Positions 54,674 to 62,691 of a stretch of DNA of 64,000 bases are shown here, one piece after another. A program made the position numbers and the translations under genes. The stretch is from the NCBI RefSeq assembly GCF_002150785.1, contig NZ_MTAZ01000015.1:103199-167198 (forward strand). The letters are read 5' to 3'. The DNA comes from Arenibacter amylolyticus (lineage in GTDB: Bacteria > Bacteroidota > Bacteroidia > Flavobacteriales > Flavobacteriaceae). The first letter of the stretch is position 1; every line of letters starts with the position of its first letter. The notes under the pieces are model-generated. The model made no database searches, was not told the DNA's origin, and was given only the letters and a program-made list of their open reading frames with translations.

Positions 54674-57574
54674 CTAGCCCGTCATTCCTTCAATAAAGAC
54701 CTGGACATACTGCTTCATTTTGGAGAGAATCCGCTCCCCTATTTCTCGGGCTTTCAAAATACTGGGTCTGTTGTCTAAACACTTAAAAACGTCGTCTTTT
54801 ATGGGTTCGTGGCCGCTGTAAACATAGGCGTCTATCAAGGCTTTAAACTGGGCCTGATCCAAATTCTCTTCCTCACATAATTTCCCCAAGGCCAATACCT
54901 TCTCATCTTGCCAATAGGCTTCAAACTCCTCTTCTATAGCATCTACATCATCGATCTTGGGAAGGTTTTCCTCAATAAATTTCTCTATCAGTTCGCGTTT
55001 GCTGCGCAGCATCACATCTCCACCCAGTAGATCTATGATCGCCTTTTTCTGGACTTTTGCTTCAGTGGCATTGGCTCCCTTCATTTTGGCCAATAGCTTT
55101 AGAATATAGGCCACATTTATCTGGTCCCTATGGATCAGTTCCAGTTCAAAATCGATGTCATTCAGAATTGAAACCTTTTGTTTTTTGGAATCCCGTTTTA
55201 CTTTTTCGTACAAGTCCAGGTACTTGCTTTTATAATTTTCAAACTCCTGCGCCTCTATCGGAAGATCGTCCCAATCAAAATCGGTGTACGATTGTAAGAC
55301 ATTCATATTCCGCATCAGTCTTCTAAATGCCTGTACAAAAGCTGCTTCGTCCTCTTCGCTATTCAAATCATCTACGGCCTGATAAGTAGGGGTAATTTCC
55401 CGTAAGTTATTTAAGGCTTCTTCAAATTTCTCGGCAATCACCTCATAATCTGGCATGGTCACTACCTCTATGGCCTCCTTGTTAGAGAACAGGGTGATGG
55501 CATCATCCGTAGCCTTTTTAAGGTTGCGAAAGCACAGTATGTTTCCCTGCGATTTCTGCTCCCCTAAAATCCTGTTGGTACGGGAAAAGGCCTGAATTAA
55601 GCCATGTTGCCTTAGGTTCTTATCTACATAGAGGGTGTTTACCTTTTTGGCATCAAATCCGGTCAACATCATATTTACCACCAATACAATATCTAGCCTA
55701 TCCTTTTCATCATTAAAGGTATCTTTCTCCCGTTCCTTTAATCGCTTACTAATGTCCTTAAAGTAATTCTCGAATTGCTGACTGTCCTTGGTGGTAAAAC
55801 TGGTATTGTACATTTGGTTGTAGTCGGCGATATAACGCTCCAACTTATCCCTTGTGTGACTGCTATTATACGCCACTGCTGGTTCTGCTGCATGCAGCAT
55901 CTCATCCCCCGGCAAAAAATCCTGGGCATCCTCATTGTCTTCGTTCGCTCCATAGGTAAATATGGTAGCGATACGCAAATTATGTTCTCCTGCTTCCTTC
56001 TTCTGTTTAAAAATATCGTAATACGCAATTACATTGTCAATACTACTCACGGCAAAAAGGGCCGAGTAGTCCTTATTGAAGGTTTTCTGATCGTGGTGGG
56101 CGATAATGTAGTCCACAATTTTATTCAATCGCATAGGGGAATCCAACACCTCCTTTCTATCGATATCCTCAACTTCAATATCGATAAAAGTGTTACTCTT
56201 ATTCCGGTATTTCCCGATATACTCAATACCGAATTTCAGTACGTTCTCATCGCTAATGGCGTCTGTGATGACGTATTTATGTAAGCACGTCCCAAACAAA
56301 TCGCGCGTTGTACGCTTCCCTAAATCGTTTTTAGAGGCATTCTCCGCAAAAATAGGGGTTCCGGTGAACCCAAATAACTGACTTTTAGAAAAGAACTCGG
56401 TTATACGGGCATGGGTATCCCCAAACTGACTCCGGTGGCACTCATCAAAAATAAACACGAAACGTTCCTCTTTTAAATGGGCCAATTTATTGCGATAGTG
56501 ACCCGATATGGCATTGTTTAATTTTTGAATGGTAGTGATAATTAGATCCGAATCTTTTCGCACCCCTTTTTTATCTTTAAATTTTCCCAGGAACTGTTGT
56601 ACCAAACTGTGGGTATTGTCGGTAGAATCTACACTCCCCTCTTTAAAGGCATTGAACTCCTTCATAGTTTGATAGTCTAGATCTTTACGGTCTACCACAA
56701 AAACTACCTTGTTTACATTGGGAACATCCATTAGAATCTGACTTGCCTTAAAGGACGTTAAGGTTTTGCCAGAGCCCGTAGTATGCCAAATATACCCGTT
56801 TTCCCTACTTGTTTTTACTTGATGGATAATAGCCTCGGTAGCATAGTATTGATACGGACGAAGCACCATCAATATCTTATGGGTTTCGTTGAGCACAATA
56901 TAATGTGCTATCATCTTCCCTAAGTGGTCCGGGTTTAAGAAAGCAGCCGCAAAATCGGTTAACTCGGTAATGTTCTTATTGTTTTTGTCTGCCCAAAAGA
57001 AGGTCTGCTTTACGGATTGCAGTTTGTTATTGGCCAAATACTTCGTATTTACTCCGTTGCTAATGACAAAGAGTTGTACGTACTGAAACAGGCCGTGGTT
57101 GCTCCAAAAAGAATGTAGTTGATACCGATTTATTTGATTGAAGGCCTCCTTAATTTCCAGTCCACGGCGCTTGAGTTCTATTTGCACCAGGGGTAAGCCG
57201 TTCACCAATATAGTTACATCATACCGGTTGAGATAAGATCCCGTCTGTTGCACCTGATGGGTTACCTGAAAGAAGTTATTGTTCCAGTTTTCCGAATCAA
57301 AAAACTGCACATATACCACCTCGCCATCTTCCCTAGCAAAGCTATAACGATCTCTTAGGGTTTTGGCCTTTTCAAACACATTGCCCTTTGCCAAGTGGTT
57401 AAGGATTCCATCAAACTCTTTATCTGTGTAGCTAGCTTTGTTAAAGACTTCCAACTGCGATTTTAAGTTGGAAAGCAAGGCGCCGCCGTCCTGTACGTTA
57501 ACAGAAGTATAGCCTAAGCCAACGAGTTGTTGAATTAGGTTGTGTTCTAGTATGGCTTCTGGTTGGGTGGTCAT
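54674..57574 (-). CDS. hsdR: Type I restriction enzyme, R subunit
   Basis: 966 residues. An N-terminal PD-(D/E)xK nuclease with Asp119 and Glu133-x-Lys135 (YDVTIL, QIELK) is followed by the translocase: Walker A TTGSGKT (265-271), DECH 377-380, FGFTGTPIF, and the later MLTGFDAKKVNTLYVDK and QAFSRTNR motif VI. A helical C-terminal part of about 250 residues binds the methyltransferase core. The subunit cleaves unmodified DNA after ATP-driven translocation. Unlike compact hsdRMS operons, it is separated from hsdS by the GIY-YIG and abiF genes; its start lies about 120 bases past the abiF stop, with palindromic repeats between. Confidence 0.96.
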   Translation of the reverse strand: MTTQPEAILEHNLIQQLVGLGYTSVNVQDGGALLSNLKSQLEVFNKASYTDKEFDGILNHLAKGNVFEKAKTLRDRYSFAREDGEVVYVQFFDSENWNNNFFQVTHQVQQTGSYLNRYDVTILVNGLPLVQIELKRRGLEIKEAFNQINRYQLHSFWSNHGLFQYVQLFVISNGVNTKYLANNKLQSVKQTFFWADKNNKNITELTDFAAAFLNPDHLGKMIAHYIVLNETHKILMVLRPYQYYATEAIIHQVKTSRENGYIWHTTGSGKTLTSFKASQILMDVPNVNKVVFVVDRKDLDYQTMKEFNAFKEGSVDSTDNTHSLVQQFLGKFKDKKGVRKDSDLIITTIQKLNNAISGHYRNKLAHLKEERFVFIFDECHRSQFGDTHARITEFFSKSQLFGFTGTPIFAENASKNDLGKRTTRDLFGTCLHKYVITDAISDENVLKFGIEYIGKYRNKSNTFIDIEVEDIDRKEVLDSPMRLNKIVDYIIAHHDQKTFNKDYSALFAVSSIDNVIAYYDIFKQKKEAGEHNLRIATIFTYGANEDNEDAQDFLPGDEMLHAAEPAVAYNSSHTRDKLERYIADYNQMYNTSFTTKDSQQFENYFKDISKRLKEREKDTFNDEKDRLDIVLVVNMMLTGFDAKKVNTLYVDKNLRQHGLIQAFSRTNRILGEQKSQGNILCFRNLKKATDDAITLFSNKEAIEVVTMPDYEVIAEKFEEALNNLREITPTYQAVDDLNSEEDEAAFVQAFRRLMRNMNVLQSYTDFDWDDLPIEAQEFENYKSKYLDLYEKVKRDSKKQKVSILNDIDFELELIHRDQINVAYILKLLAKMKGANATEAKVQKKAIIDLLGGDVMLRSKRELIEKFIEENLPKIDDVDAIEEEFEAYWQDEKVLALGKLCEEENLDQAQFKALIDAYVYSGHEPIKDDVFKCLDNRPSILKAREIGERILSKMKQYVQVFIEGMTG

Positions 57575-57627
57575 TTTATTTTACTTTTTTGTGTTAGCAC
57601 AATTGGTTAATTCATGCATCTATTCAA

Positions 57628-57705
57628 CAGTTTGCCGCGCTTCATTGCGTTCCGCTCGCAAAGACTAATTGCGAGGCTGTCATTGCGAGGCTGTCATTGC
57701 CATAA
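57628..57705. repeat. Palindromic repeat cluster (BIME-like) between abiF and hsdR
   Basis: Contains TTGCCGCGCTTCATTGCG, TTCCGCTCGCAAAGAC and two tandem units of TCATTGCGAGGCTG. These are the same modules as at 59132-59331. The abiF stop codon (57694-57696) lies inside the cluster. Confidence 0.8.
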
Positions 57706-58605
57706 TGGTTCTTGCTGCCAATTTGGTTTCATCCCTAACGCATCTGAATCTACATTAGGATAGGCGGTAAACAAATTATCCAATTGTTGCATAAATGTAT
57801 TATTAGGTTGAATGACGTTTAATAAATATTTCATTAAACACATGTGTACATATAGTTTTTGAAATTCATGCTGTTTAGGAATATTCTCTAAATTCCGAAT
57901 CCACGGATTTGGTGGTTTAGGAAGTAGTTTTACGGTTCCAGGTAAATTTCTATTCCATAATCTGGAATGATGAGCGCAAAAATTACGGATTTGTGCTATA
58001 GATTGCAACCAACTAGGTAAGTAGGTATGGTTAACTGCTCCTAATTCTTTCGCGATAACATCTTTTGACTTTACTGTTGGCTTTAAATTTCCATAAAGCT
58101 TGGATAAAGCGCCAAAACTAGTTTGTTCCAACGACTTCCAGGATGGTGGAAAACGCAAGTCATCCTTGTGCTTTTTCTTATGATTCTTAATAGATTCATC
58201 TTTTGTCCTTGATAACTCTTCCTGCAAATTCGATAACGTTTTCACCAAGGCCATGCTATCAGTGAAAAGTGTGAAATTCTGGAACCACCAAGGATCAATC
58301 TCATGGGATAGGTGATAAATAAGTTTTGTACGTAGGCTAATTTCAATTTTCTCAATTATCCCAAATAGTAAGATTCTCAATTCAGCATCAAAATTATACA
58401 GAGCTACAACATCGGTGAAATTGCTATTTGGTTTAAAAATATGATTCTCCTTATCAGATTGCATCACATACCAATATTCACCTAACCTATAATAACTTAT
58501 ATGCGAAAGGTATGCCGTCGCTAAAGCCTCATTGGAAATGATTAAACCTCTTTTTTTAAGTTGGTTTATTTGCTGTGATATGGTTAATGCCTGCTTGTTA
58601 AACAT
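57694..58605 (-). CDS. AbiF/AbiD (Abi_2) family HEPN protein
   Basis: 303 residues from ATG 58605; a GTG two codons upstream is also possible. The Abi_2 opening is clear: ISQQINQLKKRGLIISNEALATAYLSHISYYRLGEYWY. The middle has LRTKLIYHLSHEIDPWWF and SFGALSKLYGNL, and the active-site-like HEPN motif R-x4-H occurs in QIRNFCAHHSRLWNR (Arg207-His212). HEPN proteins with this motif are usually RNases. AbiD/AbiF proteins were found as phage abortive-infection factors, and a structured RNA has been described upstream of this family. Here a promoter and compact stem-loop RNA precede the gene by about 40 bases. It sits between hsdS/GIY-YIG and hsdR. Likely a toxin held in check by the RNA. Confidence 0.9.
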   Translation of the reverse strand: MFNKQALTISQQINQLKKRGLIISNEALATAYLSHISYYRLGEYWYVMQSDKENHIFKPNSNFTDVVALYNFDAELRILLFGIIEKIEISLRTKLIYHLSHEIDPWWFQNFTLFTDSMALVKTLSNLQEELSRTKDESIKNHKKKHKDDLRFPPSWKSLEQTSFGALSKLYGNLKPTVKSKDVIAKELGAVNHTYLPSWLQSIAQIRNFCAHHSRLWNRNLPGTVKLLPKPPNPWIRNLENIPKQHEFQKLYVHMCLMKYLLNVIQPNNTFMQQLDNLFTAYPNVDSDALGMKPNWQQEPLWQ

Positions 58606-58625
58606 AGGCACTATTTTTTAAAGGG

Positions 58626-58690
58626 AAGGTATAAAAAGCAAAAGACACACCCTGGGACGCTGTTCTAACGGGTAGCGTGGTGTGTACTGT
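58626..58690 (-). ncRNA. Putative AbiF-associated structured RNA
   Basis: Read on the minus strand, about 8 bases after the TAGATTTG element, ACACACC (58684-58678) pairs with GGTGTGT (58650-58644), and inside it ACGCT (58677-58673) pairs with AGCGT (58660-58656). A five-base bulge, CCCAG, lies on the 3' side only, and the apical loop is 12 bases. CTTTTGCTTTTTA follows immediately, like an intrinsic terminator. The abiF ATG is 39 bases beyond the stem. This compact stem plus terminator-like tail, between a promoter and a toxin-like gene, is the layout of RNA antitoxins, and fits the abiF RNA motif reported for this family. Ends are estimates. Confidence 0.65.
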
Positions 58691-58694
58691 TAAT

Positions 58695-58702
58695 ACAAAT
58701 CT
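58695..58702 (-). promoter_or_regulatory. -7 element for the abiF small RNA
   Basis: On the minus strand TAGATTTG matches TAnnTTTG exactly; the structured RNA begins within about ten bases. The -33 box is not clear. Confidence 0.6.
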
Positions 58703-58812
58703 ACAATTTCTATACCATATTGCCATATCTATTAACATTTATTTGTTTATTCTCTTATATCTGATATTCCTATCCCGTATTCCGTAGTGCAATACAAGGG
58801 TTAAGGATCTAG

Positions 58813-58855
58813 CCAACTGACACGGCAATCAGCCGAAGCAATCTGTCGCTTGTTC
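58813..58855. repeat. Palindromic repeat at the 3' end of the GIY-YIG gene
   Basis: Contains CACGGCAATCAGCCGAAGC and AATCTGTCGC, the same modules as GGCAATCAGCCGAAGCAATC at 59208-59227. The GIY-YIG stop codon (58829-58831) and its last codons (DCFG) are made of repeat sequence. Confidence 0.75.
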
Positions 58856-59131
58856 TGACAAATCCTCCCATCCTGGATTCTCCTTCTCTATCAATACTAC
58901 TTTCCTGGCCCTATTCCCTGCTTTTAATTGTTTCTCCCTTCCTATGGCTTCTCCTATGTCTTGAAAGGCTTCATAATATACCAACTTATCTACATTGTAA
59001 CGCGCGGAGAACGATTTCTTATAGTGCTTGTCTTTATGTTGTTGTATACGCCTTCCCAAATTGGACGTCACCCCCACGTACAGTGTGGTGTTGTTCTTAT
59101 TCGCCAATATGTACACATATCCTGGTTTCAT
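58829..59131 (-). CDS. GIY-YIG nuclease-domain protein (UPF0213-like)
   Basis: 100 residues from ATG 59131. An upstream ATG at 59164 exists, but the 11 residues it would add (MGRLLRLTRND) are encoded by repeat DNA. The domain is complete: GYVYIL and LYVGVT form the GIY-YIG strands, R in SNLGRRIQQHK and Glu in EAIGREKQLK are the catalytic-type residues. The last residues SEQATDCFG again come from repeat sequence. Single-domain GIY-YIG proteins are small nucleases of unclear role. Being bracketed by palindromic repeats on both sides suggests that the protein or its gene is linked to spread or maintenance of those repeats; this is inference. It lies about 200 bases downstream of hsdS. Confidence 0.9.
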   Translation of the reverse strand: MKPGYVYILANKNNTTLYVGVTSNLGRRIQQHKDKHYKKSFSARYNVDKLVYYEAFQDIGEAIGREKQLKAGNRARKVVLIEKENPGWEDLSEQATDCFG

Positions 59132-59331
59132 GTCATTGCGAGTTAAACGAAGCAATCGCCCCATTGTACGGTCATTGCGAGGCTGTCATTGCGAGGAGGA
59201 ACGACGCGGCAATCAGCCGAAGCAATCTGCCTAATCCATGCTCCTTGCCACGCTTCACTCCGTTTCGCTCGCAATGACGACAGCTTGCCGCGCTCTGCCT
59301 ACCTAACGGCAGGCACGCTCGCAAAGACCCT
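59132..59331. repeat. BIME-like palindromic repeat array between hsdS and the GIY-YIG gene
   Basis: About 200 bases of modules TCATTGCGAG, GGAGGAACGACGCGGCAATC, AGCCGAAGCAATC, the inverted TTCGCTCGCAATGACGAC, and CTTGCCGCGCTCTG, CTCGCAAAGACC. Head and tail units are inverted relative to one another, so the array can fold into large hairpins. No gene lies inside. Confidence 0.85.
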
Positions 59332-59333
59332 CA

Positions 59334-60821
59334 TTACACAAACATCTGCTGCAACAACCCCTTCTTAAACTCCTGCGTTTTTTCTATTTGCTGGTTAACC
59401 GCTTCTATTTTAGTATCTATGGCCGACAGGTAATTGGCTATTTTTTGTTGTTCTTCATTACTTGGCAATTTAAGTTTCAAATTCGCAACTCTTCCAGTTG
59501 ATAAACTTAAAACTTTTGTCCCTTGAGCGATAATCATTATCTGTTTTCGCATACTCCAAGATTTAAGTAGGTAACTAAAAAACCCAATTACGGTTTTTGA
59601 TGTTTTGGGACGTGCCAAAAAAGTATGGAGACCAGCTAATACCTTCTCACCTTTCAAATCTATTAATTCTATTGTCTTTCCTATGTCTGCATAATCTTCG
59701 GATGCATCGGCGATAACTAAATCACCATTCTTACAATATGATTCTGATTTAATTCTTGAGAGATCAATATCATTATTTATAAAAGGAACAAACTCGTCCC
59801 TTAAATAAAATGCTGTTTTAAATTTAGTATGAATATCACCATAGTGAATATTGTATACAGTGCCAGACTCATAATTCAATTTATCTCGGGATAGTGAATT
59901 GGTTGAATGAAATGAATACAAATCTCCAAATTTCTTTTCCTCCCAATCCGGATAGTTCGCAGCCATATCGATCATCATACCTTTTTCAAATTTCTCTTCA
60001 AAATCGTCCAAGGTGGGTGTAAAGCGTATTTTTTGAGAAAACAATTGCTGCATCACCCCTTTTTTATAGTCCTCCAACAATTCCTTCTTTTTGGTGAGCT
60101 GCTGTATTTTTTTGTCTACCGCAGCTAAAAAGGAGGCTATTTTTTGTTGTTCGGGGAGGGAGGGGATATATGTCTTTAACGTTGCAATTTCGTTAGGTGA
60201 TAAATTTGGTGGGTCAGTTCCAGCTATTCTATTTTCAATCCTACTAATCAAAGACTTTTGTTGTAACATGCAATACATGTACTCCAAGTCATTTTTTGAA
60301 ACTAACTTCCCGACTCTTTGATTGAGTAGGGACCCGTCAAAGTCATCATTTATTTTTGCGATTTTCAACTTACCTCCCAAGATTGGTCGTGTCAATGCAA
60401 CAACATAATCGCCTTTTTGTAAGAGAAATTTAGAATGCTTTTCTTTGAATTCTTCCGGCAAGTAGGACTGTGCCTCCAATTTCATCTCATTAATTCCAAC
60501 ATCAGCAATTTTCACCCATCTAATTCCTTTTTCACGTGAATCCTTGCTTGAAAAAGCATAACCGTTGAAGAGGTTCAACTCATTGCCAAGTTTAGATTTT
60601 ACATATTCCCCTTCAAACTCTTTAAAGCGGAGGGTGGGGGTGCGGGGTTCCTTTGATGCGGGGTTCCGTTTAGCTTCAGCAGTTTGCTTCGGGTCGGCGC
60701 GTCGTTCCGCCTCGCCATTCCCTCGCAAAGACGGCGTTGTTTGGGTTTCAGAAGTTTGCTTCGGGTTGCCGCGTCGTTCCTCCTCGCAATTCCCTCGCAA
60801 AGATGTGTTTTGTGCTGCCAT
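59334..60821 (-). CDS. hsdS: Type I restriction-modification specificity subunit, with repeat-derived N-terminus
   Basis: 495 residues. Two target-recognition domains are separated by conserved helices: first region LPEQQKIASFLAAVDKKIQQL, second EEQQKIANYLSAIDTKIEAV, each followed by a kkG(V/L)(M/L)QQ(L/M)F segment. The start overlaps the hsdM stop in TAATG, so translation is coupled. The first 54 residues are unusual: two 24-residue copies (SLRGNCEEERRGNPKQ and SLRGNGEAERRADPKQ plus linkers) encoded by palindromic repeat DNA, before the normal HsdS opening (TPTLRFKEFEGEY). No other ATG occurs before the first recognition domain, so the repeats are translated. The subunit sets DNA sequence specificity of the RM complex. 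Confidence 0.94.
   Translation of the reverse strand: MAAQNTSLRGNCEEERRGNPKQTSETQTTPSLRGNGEAERRADPKQTAEAKRNPASKEPRTPTLRFKEFEGEYVKSKLGNELNLFNGYAFSSKDSREKGIRWVKIADVGINEMKLEAQSYLPEEFKEKHSKFLLQKGDYVVALTRPILGGKLKIAKINDDFDGSLLNQRVGKLVSKNDLEYMYCMLQQKSLISRIENRIAGTDPPNLSPNEIATLKTYIPSLPEQQKIASFLAAVDKKIQQLTKKKELLEDYKKGVMQQLFSQKIRFTPTLDDFEEKFEKGMMIDMAANYPDWEEKKFGDLYSFHSTNSLSRDKLNYESGTVYNIHYGDIHTKFKTAFYLRDEFVPFINNDIDLSRIKSESYCKNGDLVIADASEDYADIGKTIELIDLKGEKVLAGLHTFLARPKTSKTVIGFFSYLLKSWSMRKQIMIIAQGTKVLSLSTGRVANLKLKLPSNEEQQKIANYLSAIDTKIEAVNQQIEKTQEFKKGLLQQMFV
60681..60803. repeat. Two in-frame palindromic repeat units inside hsdS
   Basis: Copies at 60681-60731 and 60753-60803, each 51 bases, start 72 bases apart, exactly 24 codons. 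Read on the minus strand both contain TTTGCGAGGGAAT, GGCGAGG or TGCGAGGAGG, AACGACGC and CCGAAGCAAACT, the modules of the arrays at 57.6 and 59.2 kb. Confidence 0.85.
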
Positions 60822-62380
60822 TAGAAAGGGGTTTCTATGTTTAACTGCTTACAGAAATCGGCTATGGTGGCGTCTGTGTCGGCAATTTCCTTGTTGAGGG
60901 CCTTTAATTGGGCCGACACCGCTGATAAGTCCACCGGCTCCTCTTCTTCAAACGTATCTACATACCTTGGAATGTTTAGGTTGTAGTCGTTTTCCTTTAT
61001 CTCATGCAAGCTGGCTACATAGCTGTATTTGTCTTCTGTGGTACGCGCCTTATAGGTGTCAATTATTTTATTAATGTCTTCTTCGCGCAGCATGTTCTGC
61101 GTCTTCACCTTTTCAAAATGCTGACTGGCATCTATGAACAAAACGTCTTCTTTATGCTCTCTATTCTTCTTCAATACTAATATACAGGTGGGAATACTGG
61201 TACCGTAAAAGATATTCGCAGGCAAGCCTATTACCGCATCCAGATAATTACGGTCTTTTATAAGGTACTTACGGATGTGTCCTTCGGCAGCGCCCCTAAA
61301 CAATACCCCGTGTGGTAACACTACCGCCATGGTACCGTTATCATCCAGCTGATGCACCATGTGTTGTACAAAGGCGAAGTCGGCCTTAGAACTGGGTGCC
61401 AATTTCCCATAGGCCGAAAATCGGTCGTCGCTCATAAACAAGGGACTCGCGCTCCACTTTGCCGAGAAGGGCGGATTGGCTACAATGGCCTCAAACCGTA
61501 AGTCTAGATGTTGGGGTCGCTCTAGGGTGTCTTCATTCTTTATATCGAACCGCTTGTAATGCACATCGTGCATAATCATGTTCATTCGGCACAAGTTATA
61601 AGTAGTAGGATTCATCTCCTGCCCGTAATAGGCACCCACACTCTTTACCTCCTTGGCCACACGCAACAATAGCGAGCCAGAACCACAGGTAGGATCGTAC
61701 ACATTTCTCAGTTGCTCCTTACCAACTGTCACTAACTGTGCCAACACATTAGATACTTGTTGCGGGGTATAGAACTCCCCGGCCTTTTTACCAGCGCCAC
61801 TGGCAAACTGCCCTATTAAATACTCATAGGCATCCCCTAGGACATCGCTCTCCGTGTTTTCCAGGTCGAAATCTACCTCATCTAAATGCGTAAGGACTTT
61901 TACAATAAGCTCGTTCTTATCATTTTCAGATTTTCCTAACTTGGAGCTGGTGAGGTCCAAATCTTCAAATAAGTTTCCAAAATCCTCTTCACTTTCAGAC
62001 CCCATGGTACTTTGCTCTATATGAGTAAGCACTTTAGCCAAATCTCCCAGAATAAACTGGTGCTTTCCACCGCCATTACCTCTTTTTGCCAATTCACTAA
62101 ACAAGTCGGACGGTCTTAAAAAATACCCCAAGCGGTCTAAGGCAGCATCTTTAATAGCAGCCATATATTCGGCTTCCTGGGGATGTCCTTCAATTTCTTG
62201 AAAAGTGAGTCCGTCTGGTTTTAATATTTTATTGGCATACAGGTTCATTTTTGTACTTAAGTACTTATAAAAAATGAAGCCCAATATATAATCGCGGAAT
62301 TCATCGGCATTCATTTTACCTCGTAGGGTATTGGCAATGTTCCAGAGTTGTTGCTCTAGTTTTGCTTTCTGTTCTGTCAT
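60821..62380 (-). CDS. hsdM: Type I restriction-modification DNA methyltransferase, M subunit
   Basis: 519 residues, the length of EcoR124-type (type IC) HsdM. The N-terminal helical domain has LEQQLWNIANTLRGKMNADEFRDYILGFIFYKYLS. The S-adenosylmethionine site is DPTCGSGS (229-236), preceded by GEFYTPQQVSNVLAQL, and the adenine-methylase motif is NPPF at 302-305. It methylates adenine in the sequence chosen by HsdS, and with HsdR forms the restriction complex. The ATG 62380 start gives a normal N-terminus. It is the first gene of the minus-strand locus; no consensus promoter was found in the 311 bases upstream. Confidence 0.97.
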   Translation of the reverse strand: MTEQKAKLEQQLWNIANTLRGKMNADEFRDYILGFIFYKYLSTKMNLYANKILKPDGLTFQEIEGHPQEAEYMAAIKDAALDRLGYFLRPSDLFSELAKRGNGGGKHQFILGDLAKVLTHIEQSTMGSESEEDFGNLFEDLDLTSSKLGKSENDKNELIVKVLTHLDEVDFDLENTESDVLGDAYEYLIGQFASGAGKKAGEFYTPQQVSNVLAQLVTVGKEQLRNVYDPTCGSGSLLLRVAKEVKSVGAYYGQEMNPTTYNLCRMNMIMHDVHYKRFDIKNEDTLERPQHLDLRFEAIVANPPFSAKWSASPLFMSDDRFSAYGKLAPSSKADFAFVQHMVHQLDDNGTMAVVLPHGVLFRGAAEGHIRKYLIKDRNYLDAVIGLPANIFYGTSIPTCILVLKKNREHKEDVLFIDASQHFEKVKTQNMLREEDINKIIDTYKARTTEDKYSYVASLHEIKENDYNLNIPRYVDTFEEEEPVDLSAVSAQLKALNKEIADTDATIADFCKQLNIETPF

Positions 62381-62691
62381 TGATGTGGTGGGTGTAATTT
62401 TATTAAGCCTTAAAGATATCCAATTATCTTAAATTTCCTATCTAGACCTTTGAACTTAAAGCATGATTAAACCTTTATCATAGATCGTACTTGTGCTTTT
62501 ATTTAAAAAAGTTTACCGCTTTTTGGTATCGCCTTTGGGATATATACTTATTATGAAAGAGCACACATTGGAATCAATTATAGCAAGTTAAAAACCAAGT
62601 CTAGGGAGGTGCTTCAAAATTTATAATGCAATAAAACTTTTTGACAGACGTTTCCTATTAAAATAATCGACTAATCTTTATACTGAAAACA
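62381..62691. other. Divergent intergenic stretch between hsdM and the PLD-like gene
   Basis: 311 AT-rich bases. It must hold both promoters, but neither a TAnnTTTG (plus) nor a CAAAnnTA (minus) was recognised, and no repeat module occurs. Confidence 0.4.

Noticed and set aside
59028..59277. Plus-strand frames across the palindromic array next to the GIY-YIG gene
   Set aside because: They are translations of repeat DNA (CEEERRGNQ-type text) and run antisense to the GIY-YIG gene.
57601..59331. CRISPR array suspected from the recurring repeats
   Set aside because: Spacing is irregular, units are inverted relative to one another and mutated, and no cas gene is present; they are BIME-like palindromes.
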